Source: Micrasema longulum
Lineage: Eukaryota; Arthropoda; Insecta; Trichoptera; Brachycentridae
Assembly: GCA_022494885.1 (NCBI GenBank)
Contig: JAGVSM010001006.1
Location: 124,001-188,000 of the forward strand
Length of the DNA: 64,000 bases
Reading direction: 5' to 3'
A program made the translations under genes and the position numbers. A model generated the notes under the pieces. The model was given only the letters and a program-made list of their open reading frames with translations, was not told where the DNA came from and did no database searches. Below are positions 12,500 to 22,200 of this stretch, piece after piece (position 1 is the stretch's first letter; every line of letters begins with the position of its first letter).

Positions 12500-13275
12500 T
12501 ATAAAAAAATCACTGCTCTAGTACTACAATCCAGAGAGAAAATACGGGAATACGTATGTTTGAAGGAAAACCGGACAGCGCTTCCTCTTAAAATTAAAAA
12601 AAATTAAGTATACTTACAAAATTTTAATTCATAATGCTTTTATAAAACCATCGAAATAGGTTCGATGTTTTTAAATAAAACCATCGACCTATTAATACAC
12701 ATAGACGCACCTGGAACCCTCTAAAATTATGACACTTAACTCATGCACAGTCTATATGCTCAGTTCTGCCCTACGCGTATTTAGTCCTTCATTAACCACC
12801 AACCGGGATTTTGACGTGAGCTTGAAATGCTTAGTTGTATCGTAAAAGTTTCTACAAACCGTTCGGATAAACTTAAAAAAGATGGTGTAACTTTTAATTG
12901 GTAAGTAGGTACCTAGGAACTTGTTTGTGATTGAATTCCAGAACTTAAAATAAATGATTTTCAAAATTTTGCAAATGTCAAACTCTGCTCTTTTTGCCAA
13001 CAGGGATGCACTTTATTTAGGAATCCGATTTTCAAACATGTATTGAATGTCAGTTAATATTATTTAAGTCATACCAAAAATCCAGTAAAAAAAAAATGGC
13101 AGGAAATAATTTTTTTTTTACGAAATAACCTGATTCGGATACATATAAAACCAATGTTGTTTGTAAATATTAAAAAACAAACTTTTTTATGCACAAAAAA
13201 ATAACATCCTTTCATTTTTTGTACATGCATTATCGGAAAATGCAACTATGGTGAATGCTTCTAACTTTTTTCTTC
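12500..13275 (+). mobile_element. Repeat carrying a decayed THAP zinc-finger exon and intron (copy A)
   Basis: At 12833-12900 the plus strand reads SCIVKVSTNRSDKLKKDGVT then F, N and the first two bases of a codon, followed directly by GTAAGTAGGTACC, a good splice donor. C-x4-(C)-x-NR-K-KDGV-F is the start of a THAP domain (compare the C-x4-CKNR opening of THAP proteins). In this copy the second cysteine has become S. The sequence on both sides, including the intron, is shared with 62460-63175. THAP domains occur in P-element-type transposases and some host genes, so a DNA transposon origin is inferred. An upstream stop and no visible second exon make it inactive. Confidence 0.6.
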
Positions 13276-13485
13276 TAAAAAGTTTACAATATTAAGAATT
13301 ATAAATATGCTCATAGCAACGATCTTTATTTTACTGAAAACTGCACTTGGATTTAGTTATTCAGTCCATCAAGGACACACATACAAACTTTGCATTATAT
13401 ATTTATATATATATATATATTTAAGATTATATGTTTTTAAAAGTACAATAGATAATTATTGTAATCATGATTTTTTTTCGACAGG
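13276..13485. other. Spacer with (TA)n microsatellite
   Basis: A short TATATATATATATAT run at about 13400-13420; otherwise nothing recognised. Confidence 0.5.
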
Positions 13486-14546
13486 TTAAGATATGGTTTC
13501 CTAGGAGAAGGGTGTTGTCGTCTAGCGGCCGATGACGTCATCAAAATGTTGTTAATAGAAACCAATGGCGCTGGTTTCCAAGATAACGTTAATTGTGAGC
13601 AGAATATTAAACGCCGGTACCGCCATTTGCAGGACGGCTGTCATGGCATGGCGGTGCAAACTGTCTTCGAACGGTTTTTCTCGTGTAGCGGTAAACATTT
13701 TCGCCTATCAAAGCTGTCAAAATTAATGCAAACGCAATGTAGACTATTGGAAATGACAAAATATTATTGGTTTTGTAAAAAAACGTAAAGTTTTATGTAA
13801 TTTGAAGAGCAAAGACCTTAAAAAACTCGGTAAAAACGAAATTCGGGGAAAAATTTCGGGACAATACTTGAAATATCAATTACGTTTTATAATGTAAATA
13901 ACAATAAAGTTAAACGAATAATCAAAATGTTTATTTGCTGAAAAAAAAAGCTTAGCATCTGCTGTAAAAACATTGTTTTTCTATTTGAAAACATTTCTTT
14001 TAATATATTTTTTCTTAGGAATTCTAACCACTTTTTTTTTTAAAGTTACATTTTGTTAATCATTAGAATAACATTTATTTTTGCTTATACATACAAGTAG
14101 GGTTAATGTTACTATAATATATGTTTTCCATTTGAAAGCATTTCTAATAATGATTTTATTTCTACATAATGGATTTCTTAAGAATGCCGACGGAATAAAA
14201 CCTTTTTTAATGTTAACATTCAATAAATACTGGAATATTTGGAAAAATAATGACGGCTCTTTTTTTACACAATTTTCGTGTACGAGAAGGTAGCATGATT
14301 TTGAAATTGTTCAAAATTTAAACAAAAAACTGGGGAACTATCCATTACGACTGCTGATAAATATGTATGGTGACAGATCGCATTCCAGCGAATACTTTTG
14401 ACAGATAGGCTGTCACGGCCTTCAAATAACGACGCTATATCTCTAGACACCGTTAAGACGGCTGTCTTATTACACCCACCGCATCACCGTATATTACTTG
14501 CGGCCGGTAGATAATGGCACCTCATTCACAGGAAACCATAGTTTAA
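13486..14546. mobile_element. TTAA-flanked non-autonomous DNA transposon (1,053 bp)
   Basis: TTAA at 13486-13489 and at 14543-14546 bound a segment starting GATATGGTTTCCTAGGAG and ending with the complement, AGGAAACCATAGT. Each end has a GC-rich subterminal zone (CGGCCG and CCGCATCACCG-type motifs) around an AT-rich middle. A TTAA target duplication suggests piggyBac-like transposition, but the terminal bases are not a classic CCC start. The inner frame at 13546-13788 (80 codons) shows no transposase motif. The same terminal and subterminal sequence forms the foldback element at 30058-30288. Confidence 0.65.
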
Positions 14547-14884
14547 CTGCTATATGTTCATTAAAACTAGATTTTTTAAATAAAAAAATCAGCAACCGAG
14601 CGACATCCGACAGAGAATAGTCCATTTCCCACATATCGTCCAAATTCACTCGGAACGGTAAAATTAGGGTGCCTTGACATTTTTCATAATCTTTTGTATT
14701 TATTTTTAATGTCTTTAGCGGCTACTCTAAGGTAAAGACCATACAAAAGAAAATTGAGTTGAGATTAGTCGGCCTGATGGTGTCCTGGTTATTGTGTTTG
14801 CCTGGCGTTAAATAAATAAATAACCTACATAATCTTATATTTTAATAAATATAAAAATAACAATCTTATTTTATCAAGTGTGGT
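14547..14884. other. Unassigned, with a retroelement-like tail
   Basis: GCCTGGCGTTAAATAAATAAATAA at about 14801-14822 looks like a retroelement 3' tail on the plus strand; no protein segment was recognised upstream. Confidence 0.4.
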
Positions 14885-15345
14885 TGAATTTTTGGTAAAG
14901 TACGAAATCGGCCAATCACATGATATCACGCCGTTAATTAGAAGAGTGACGCCTGCGATGGCTCGAACATGTGAGTCAAATGAAAGATGGAATACCGAAA
15001 GATATTATGTAGGGAGAATTTTGTGATGCCAAAAGATTCTATGGTGGTCAGCGATCGCGATTTTAAGATGTCTGTAAACTCATGTGACTTTTTGAATCGA
15101 TGCTAATTATTGGAAAAATCTCGCCAGGGATAGAGATATATAAAGAGTCATAAAAGAGAGAAAAGTGGCATACGACGACCTATGGCTGGAAAGTCTGAGG
15201 CTCAAAATTTTGCAAGGAAGCAGCTGCCTACTGGAGCCCTCCCTCACAACCTGGAAGTGCAAGAGATGTGGCTGACTATGCTGGACCCGTGTAGGACTAT
15301 ACGATCACCGGAAAAAACTGTTTTTCCCAGTCTTCAAATTAAGTG
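14885..15345 (+). mobile_element. LINE C-terminus with zinc-finger-like end
   Basis: Broken plus frames read HVSQMKDGIPKDIM, GEFCDAKRFYGGQRSRF, then TWKCKRCG and CWTRVGLYDHRK. The H-S-M-D-IPK / GE-KR-GGQ-RF / C-x2-C-x(n)-R-GL-H sequence is the well-known tail of a group of retrotransposons that end in a C2H2-like finger. Stops and frameshifts throughout. Confidence 0.65.
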
Positions 15346-15539
15346 ACTTATCATCATCGTCTTCCAAAAACGGACGGCTGGCATATAAATCACGTAGTAG
15401 GCTTGTGATTCGTACGTATACAGCTGTCCAATCTCAGTGAATGTACTTCAATTGCCTTGCATGAGCAATGCTAACTGCATATTTTGTCATAGCCGAAATT
15501 GTTATTATTGTCGGCTTCGTGGTGTGCATTTGCAGTCAG
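15346..15539. other. Short unassigned spacer
   Basis: Nothing recognised. Confidence 0.3.
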
Positions 15540-15765
15540 TCATTTGTGGTCAGTTAATTTGCCTACCATGCGAGAGGTCTCGTCTCGGTCTTTATTTAAA
15601 CGGTGTCTTTACATAAGAATATATTTAATAGTTCCTGGACTGGTACCCGACGCGTTAGACTGACCATCTTACCTTCATGTAACAAAAATAACCAACATAC
15701 GCAGCAATTGGTGCAGTTCCCTATGCACTATAAGGTTCGGAAAGGGAATGATGATGATGGTGAAA
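15540..15765 (+). mobile_element. tRNA-derived SINE, family B (copy 2)
   Basis: TTTGCCTACCATGCGAGAGG, the hallmark AGTTCCTGGACTGGTACCCG, then ATCTTACCTTCATGTAACAA and GGTTCGGAAAGGGAATGATG match the copy at 30858-31125. The tRNA-like head is partly eroded. Confidence 0.7.
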
Positions 15766-16634
15766 GCTATTATTTTCATAAAATAAATCATAAACACTTT
15801 ATTTGCAAATTATTCCCCTAAAACGATCTAATGCAATAATGATGGGAAAATACGTTAAATTTAATTTATATGGAAATTGGAAACGCTCGACGGTAAATAA
15901 AGGGTTAATACAAAAAAAGAAACCAGTAAAAATTGCTTCCTGGATCCCTTGAAAAGGGTCATCGGTTTAAAGGTTCACAAGTCGCCTGACTATTACAAAA
16001 GGGAGTTCGCTGTCTAAAAAGGTTAAAACTTTATTCCGGCTTTGGTCATGTCAAGTTTTATTTTTAGTTGCTTAATTTAATTAATTTCTTTTATGTGACT
16101 ACTTAGGCTGCCATTCCAAGCAAGAAGGCAGTAACCAACATTGGAGAAGCTTTAAGAAAATTAAGGTATAATACATTTGGTATTTTTTTACTGTATATTT
16201 TTATCAAAACTGTTTTTTTTTAAATAAAATATTAGAGCGAGTTGTTAAGAAGGATTACAATTATTCATCAAATGGCATTAAAAAATAAAAAAAAATTGCC
16301 AGATACTGCCTTTTTGTTTGGGCCGGCACTAAGTCCTGACACATATTTAAAGTCATAATAAAAAAATAATGTATGTTGTACAGCAAAAAGCATATTAAAA
16401 GAAAGAAAAAAAAACATAGCAAAATACCGAGTAGAAAGAGAAAAAAAAAACATGTTAAAAAATAAAGTAAAAGATGTAATAAAAAAAAAAAAAAAACGTA
16501 GTTAAAACAAATTAAAAAGTCACGAGGATCTTAAATCTTTCTTTCTTAAAACAGCATTTTGTTTGTGCTCAGGTATTTTCATAATATAAAATAATAAACA
16601 CGAAAAATATAATTGAATTTTTTCAATTTCTATA
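15766..16634. other. Mostly unassigned, A-rich
   Basis: Contains the candidate micro-exon 16107-16165 discussed in findings, and an A-rich low-complexity tract at about 16270-16500 with repeated AAAAAAAACATG-type words. Confidence 0.35.
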
Positions 16635-16704
16635 CTTCTTCATGGATCAGGTGGATTTATAGAAATTGAATGAAGAATGTAAAAGTATAGAAATCGAAAA
16701 AATA

Positions 16705-16985
16705 ATATTTTCAGGCGTTGCCTAGTATAAAGGTGAAATAATTCAATTGTAATCACACCCGCATAAATAAATGTCTCAGCTCTTTAACTTCACAAACATC
16801 AATAGATGAAAGAATTGAAGGAATATATATGATCAAATTTGGGCAGAATGGTGAATGTTACACAGTGCGTAAAGTGGCCACATAAACCAACCAAAGACAG
16901 GTGATAAGCCTTATAGATGCCTAGACTTCTATATTAACTTCTCTAAAATGTTCTTCATCTCTGTTGTAATATGTTAATTTAAAAT
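16705..16985 (+). repeat. Modular repeat family, copy b
   Basis: Module E (TTCAGGCGTTGCCTAGTA), module A (CAGCTCTTTAACTTCACAAA), then module B (GGGCAGAATGGTGAATGTTA and GTAAAGTGGCCACATAAACC), in that order. Confidence 0.75.
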
Positions 16986-17274
16986 TATTATTTCTCAAAA
17001 TTATGTTATATTGGATTAGTGACTTTTGCGTATTTATATTTATATATTTTTGCAACGGATGCGATTTTCAGTATTTAAAACGAAATAATTTAAAACGCTA
17101 TTTCAATCGGAAGAGCTAACTATAAAATATCTATAAAAATGCAATAATAATAATGCTCTGGGCCAAGAGAGTAAGACTGACCAGAGTGATCATTTTGCCT
17201 TAATGGATATTACAAATTTTGCGATAGAAGTACGATTTAAGTGCTCTGTAGTCCATTATGTGTGTATGGGGGAA

Positions 17275-17610
17275 AAATTACCATGACAATTGCCACCTAG
17301 ATGAAAAAAGTTTTTGAAAAAGAAATATGGACATCTAGGTTTTTGCAGGGGTCATTGGCAAGTTTAAGTGGCCACTTTGCACACTAGAAAATTTAACACT
17401 TGGCCAATTTTTTAACATTAACTCTTCCTCAACTCATCCTTCGGTTGACTTTTGTCAAGTACAATTTGTAAATGTTACACAGCGCGTAAAGTGACCACTT
17501 AAACCGGCTTCATTATCTTTCTTTCTCTGTTGCATTATATTTTTACCTTAATAACTTGCCAGAGAGTGAAATCTAGCTTTGTTTGCAAAGATTTGGACAT
17601 GCTCAAAATG
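17275..17610. repeat. Modular repeat, rearranged copy c with opposite-orientation modules
   Basis: 17340-17385 carries module B inverted (AAGTTTAAGTGGCCACTTTG). 17462-17515 carries module B forward (AAATGTTACACAGCGCGTAA), then module D forward (GATTTGGACATGCTCAAAAT) at about 17590. The head-to-head arrangement suggests foldback or a nested insertion. Confidence 0.6.
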
Positions 17611-18189
17611 TAATTAAAAGTGAGAGATCGTAAAGCGAGTTGTACTCGAAATAAAATATTGTAAATTATTAACATATAAACAAAGAATATTTTACAATAC
17701 AATGATATTTGTTCATAAAATTATAAACTCTAATAAAAAAACAGAATTTTGGAAAAATTGATCGGAACCAGCATGAACACGATCACAATACTAGAGAAAA
17801 GAACAAAATTAGACTTCCATTTAGGAAAAAAGGCAAAGTCACAAAATTCAATTTTATTTAAAGCAATTAAAAAGTATTACAAAATGGAAAAAAATATTTA
17901 TGAAGAAAAAAACATATCAAAATTTAAAATAATGGTCAAAATTTAAAATAATGGTCAAGACATATGTGATCAATAATTTATAAATTAAATATATTTGTAA
18001 TGTTATTATTAGAACACACATAACAATATGTATGATATGTGTGCCCTACTTTAAGATTTAAATAAAAAAATAATGAAACAAACGCAATTGTTGTTTAACA
18101 CGGGTAATAAAATTTTCGTTTTATAATTTATCGTGAAATGTAACAAATGAATGCCGTTCACTCGTTCAATGGATAAAATTTACGCGATT
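17611..18189. other. AT-rich unassigned sequence
   Basis: A lysine-rich open frame at 17749-17946 is explained by A-rich composition. A 19-base duplication (AAATTTAAAATAATGGTCA) occurs around 17919-17955. Confidence 0.4.
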
Positions 18190-18440
18190 TTTTCAAGCCG
18201 GTAGATGCAAGGATTCCGACTCGTCGAATTCGGCAGTTATTTGGAATCCGTGGGCTTTATGGTATCCAGAAGTTCGAAAAAAAAATCTCGCTGTGGGAGG
18301 AACGATTTCACTCACGTTGACACTCGTATTTATTTTGATTGGATCGATTGAAACGATTCTATTCTCGAGGGCTGACAGTCCGCAACCGAGCAAATTAGGA
18401 CTTATGGCATGTGTCAATAATTTAATACAATACTTCACAT
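18190..18440. other. Higher-complexity block of unknown nature
   Basis: GC-richer than its surroundings. The minus strand has an 81-codon frame (18438-18193) containing ENRIVSIDPIKINTSVN and HKAHGFQITAEFDESES. A GTGAGT follows TGTCAAC within it. No domain recognised; it could be a decayed exon, a retroelement part or conserved non-coding DNA. Confidence 0.25.
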
Positions 18441-18654
18441 ACTAATATAAAATTCAACCTCGATTTCCTTAATCGTACTTAGGCGACCGATTGACAAAAT
18501 GTATGAATCTAAAATTCAATCTAAGATATGGTTAAGACTTCATTGTATTCTCATATTCTGAATATATGCATGCTGTAAGAAGAATTTTAGTATACCTGTG
18601 ATGAAAACATTAAACAATATGAATGCGTTAAAGAAATTTTTTTTTTTTAATACA

Positions 18655-18775
18655 ACTGGGTTTTTCCCTAAATTTGTTGCAACAGAGGGAGGAAAACATT
18701 TTCGAGATGGGAATACGGAAGTCTAGACATTTACAGAGCGTATGCCCTGTGATTGGGTGGTTTTTTCATATTTTT
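18655..18775 (-). repeat. Modular repeat family, copy d (fragment)
   Basis: Inverted module C-B: AATTTGTTGCAACAGAGGGA, GAAGTCTAGACATTTACAGA, then CCCTGTGATTGGGTGG. Confidence 0.65.
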
Positions 18776-18825
18776 ATTTTTATTTTGTCATAATAAATGA
18801 ATGTCCTAATATTAACTTATATCTC

Positions 18826-19102
18826 AACGAATGGACAGCGAAAGAATGGCTAAGAATATTTACAATGTGAATGTTGATGGATGCAGAAATAGAGGAAGAC
18901 CGAGAAAGACATGGCACGACCAAATCTAACAAATAACCTAAGATGGACATGTCAAAAGTCGGAATAATCAGCGCGCGTGCATGAGAAGATGTATGAATGC
19001 AGAGGAAGGGAGATCTGTATGCAAATATAGTGTTGTGGCGTTCTATCCTCTCTGCCTACCTTTACGGGGAAACGGCGTGATGGTTTGTTGTTGTTGTTGT
19101 TG
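18826..19102 (+). mobile_element. RTE-like LINE 3' end with (TTG)n tail (copy 1)
   Basis: Matches the C-terminal coding end of the copies at 25717, 42380 and 55455: NERTDSERMAKNIYNVNVDG-like words, then GRPRKTWHDQ, RACMRRCMNAEE, and the 3' end CGGCGTGATGGTTTG running into TTGTTGTTGTTGTTG. Frame broken. A short microsatellite tail in place of poly(A) is typical of RTE-clade elements. Confidence 0.75.
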
Positions 19103-19202
19103 AAATTATTATTAAAACATATACTTATTAATAACATTTCTAAACAATATACGTACACTTAAAAATAAACTTCTATAAAGCTAACACGAATAAGATTACT
19201 TT

Positions 19203-19708
19203 TTAAATACTAACTTTTCTGCTAAACACATGTTTTTTTAACTGACTTTTAAATGAAATAAAATTTTTTTGCTCTCTTATTTCAAATGGTATTTCCTTAT
19301 AATATAACTGTACAGCTCGGTGCATCAACGAGTTCTGTGTATTTGTTTTCCTACGAAATGGTAGTCTTACTTCGTGTTTTTTTCTTGTTTTATATACGTG
19401 TTTACATTGATTAGAAAAAACCTTTTGAGTCAACTCTTTTGAAGTATAACCATTAATCATTTTATGGACAAAAAACATTACATTAAAATATATTAGTTGA
19501 TGTACTGTCATAATTTTTGCTTGTTTCAGCATCAACTTTAATCTAGTGTATTTATTTTTTTCTCAAAATTACTTTCAAAAATTATATTCTGCAGAACAGT
19601 AAGTATATTTTTCCCTTCAGTTGCCAAAAACAAAATACTATTACAATAATTTATATGAGGCACAATAATGGAGCTATAAATCATCCTGCACGAATCTGCA
19701 GTTATATA
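19203..19708 (-). mobile_element. LINE C-terminal relic (Jockey/CR1-like)
   Basis: Minus strand: MIYSSIIVPHINYCNSILFL (upstream segment), then MTVHQLIYFNVMFFVHKMIN, KTRKKHEVRLPFRRKTNTQN, YYKEIPFEIREQKNFISFKS and QLKKHVF. The order P-NYC / L-MFK-N / R-RT-NS-PF-IR-FK-LK-H is the thumb-to-end region of non-LTR reverse transcriptases. One frame interruption at about 19536. Confidence 0.75.
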
Positions 19709-19709
19709 G

Positions 19710-20112
19710 GTGGTTTGAGTAGCCACTTAACATACTATGTAATATTTACCATTCTGCTTATTTATAAACATTTTCAAAACTCTTCCATCTGTTGACTTTT
19801 GTGAAGTTAAACAGCTAAAACCTTTATCATGCGGTGAGATTAATCCCGCTGAACCTATTCACCTACTAGGCAACGCCTGAAAACAATTGTTAAATTTTCA
19901 TACTTCTTTTTTTACCAGTTAGTTAATTCAACAATGTTTTGAGTATGTCCAAATGTTTGCAGACAAGCTAGATTTCCTCCTATAGGAGTTATTAACATTC
20001 AAATTTGTTGCAACAGAGAGGGAAAATTGGAGAAGAATATGGAAGTTTTGACATTTACAGGGCTTATCACCTGTCATTGACTGGTTTAAGTGGCCACTTA
20101 ACAGTCTGTGTT
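19710..20112 (-). repeat. Modular repeat family, copy e (reiterated unit)
   Basis: On the minus strand modules run B-C-D-E-A-B. The two B modules (cores at 20083 and 19712 on the plus strand, GGTTTAAGTGGCCACTTAAC type) are 371 bases apart, so the family can be arranged head-to-tail with a period of about 370 bp. Confidence 0.75.
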
Positions 20113-21039
20113 ATTTTTTTTATTCTTTAAATGAGGTTTTTCTTTTGTTTAGCATGATTTAAAAAATATATATTTCACAATTATAAAATGTACAGAATTT
20201 CTTTCTTTCGGATTCCGACCAGCTAGGAAACTCCTGTGTTTAGGCAGGTCTTTTTAAGTATATTTTTTCATTAAATGATGCTTAAACAATTCAAATCAAT
20301 AATAATTTAAAACAAATGTAAATTACGAAAAACACAAAAGAAAATATGAATAAAAAGAACAAGTAGATATTTGAAAATTAAAACATACAAAAAATTATCG
20401 TGGAAATAGTTAACAGGATAAAAAAAATAATTTTATCTGGTGTGTTGTTGACAGTTTTGTTGATTTTTACTGCAAATTGAATTATTTTCTTGAATGCCAA
20501 GTAGCAATTTTATTATTATGATTTTTTTACAATTCAAAATATCATTCGATAGCAGTTTAAAAGTGCGTATCGGTATGAGTAACTATATAAAATATTCTAA
20601 AATCTCTTTGACACGATCCGTCCGATGCGTGTGATGCGGACATGAGGGCACTTACCTAAACGCACCATTTTAAACCATTTAAAAAACAATGTGACGCGAA
20701 TAAAATTTATAATTGTTAGTTTTCTTCTTTTTTATTATTAATCAAAAAATATATTTCCTTTAATATTATATTATTATATTTTCATACCTCTTTAAAATTT
20801 TATTTTCTTTTACTACTGGTGCACTACTGTAGATTATTTAGTTTTTTATATTGTTCTAAAGTGAAACCCGTAACTGGTCTGGTTATGTTTCGGCGGTTGC
20901 TTATGGTTTCGTCCAGGTATTTTATTAACGCACTAACGCAAAGGCTTTTCCTTCTGTTTCACAACTTGGTTTGGTTAGCCAGGAAGTTCATCCTGAGGTT
21001 GAATGTAAAAGATGCAGTGTTTAATATTGCTTTTTATTT
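20113..21039. other. Unassigned AT-rich sequence
   Basis: No gene or repeat partner recognised. The plus frame 20819-21052 lacks any motif and overlaps the tail of the next LINE. Confidence 0.4.
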
Positions 21040-21945
21040 TAATTTAACTTAATTTTATTTTATTGGAAAGCCAACAGACATTTATAAATTTATAAGATAC
21101 AGTTATACCATAAATACATATCATAAAGTCCAATGAGAGGCTTCCACATAATATTGTTATTGTAAATATTGTCACATAAAAATTATACATAACATAAAAT
21201 AACTAATCATACAAAACTTATAATATTACTAGGTGTAGATGTAAATGTAATACATATTATTCAAAACATATGTACTTTTGAATATTGGTCACACAGTTGC
21301 ACATTATAATATATAATACAAATATAGTTGACCATACAGTGTACATTTATAATGTGCCTACATACAGAACTGCACATAACCTGCATAATATAGGCTGCAG
21401 ATTCAAGGCGCAACATCATAACTTGAATTATTTTTGGAAATTTCACCTTTAAAGGAAATTAAATATATGTTAATTATATCAATACAATTTAATTTCTGAT
21501 TAAACATATTGCAGGTTCTATTTACAAATGAATTTTCAAAAGATTTAGTGGAACATTTAGAAATTTTAAAAAGAGATTGGTTTTTGGTCTGCGTTACTGG
21601 GACTCTAAAATTAAAAAGTGATAGAATCTTAGAACAATCTATCATGTTATTCAAAGTTTTATACACAAAAATGGCGTCAGGCATGCTCCTTCGAGTTTGG
21701 AGAGTTTGGAGTTTAGGTAAGTTTGTAGATTCATCTGGACCTGTACTCTGAGTCAACCGTCCAAATTTGCAATACGATATAAATTTTGATTGTATAGATT
21801 TAATTCGGTTAATGTATTTTTTGTATTGAGGGCTCCAAGCGAGAGATGCGAATTCCTGTTGACTTTGAACATATGTAAAGTAAAGAGTTCTAAGAGTGCG
21901 CGCATGATTGAATTCTCGCCCTATACGGAAGAGGAAATCTAACAT
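21040..21945 (-). mobile_element. LINE relic, C-terminal frame of 180 codons
   Basis: An uninterrupted minus frame 21945-21403 includes LDFLFRIGREFNHARTLRTL, SLAWSPQYKKYINRIKSIQS, DAIFVYKTLNNMIDCSKILS and NRTCNMFNQKLNCID. The pattern of I-R-F / L-LY-V-S-LE-AS-AWSP / I-IQ-KF / F-YK-NN-IDC-L is the end of Jockey/CR1-type ORF2. The downstream AT-rich sequence to a TTTATTTTATTGGAAAGCC end at about 21056 is its probable 3' UTR. This is the longest uninterrupted LINE frame here, but it lacks the RT core. Confidence 0.75.
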
Positions 21946-22009
21946 ACAAATGAGTTACCTCTGAGATAGCGGTTATAATTCAAAGTGAACGATGATTTTA
22001 ACGTTGGTA

Positions 22010-22200
22010 CATTATATTGCTCTGTTCAGACTTTGAATACCCATATCAAGTTACCACGCCTGCCCTTCCCCCCCGCGCTGCTACCGCTCTTCCAGCGTAC
22101 TCAAACCAAGCTCCCTTAAGTGGTCGTCATATGTTTTATTCCTTAGAGTAAATACCATCTTAGTTGCCCTTTTTTGGACGTTCTCCAACATTTTTTGTAA
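22010..22200 (-). mobile_element. LINE C-terminal fragment (CR1-like)
   Basis: The minus strand reads MLENVQKRATKMVFTLRNKT and then YDDHLRELGLSTLEER. LE-VQ-RATK / Y-RL-LGL-TLE-RR is a strongly conserved LINE C-terminal signature. The frame is degraded afterwards by a C-rich run near 22065-22078. Confidence 0.75.
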
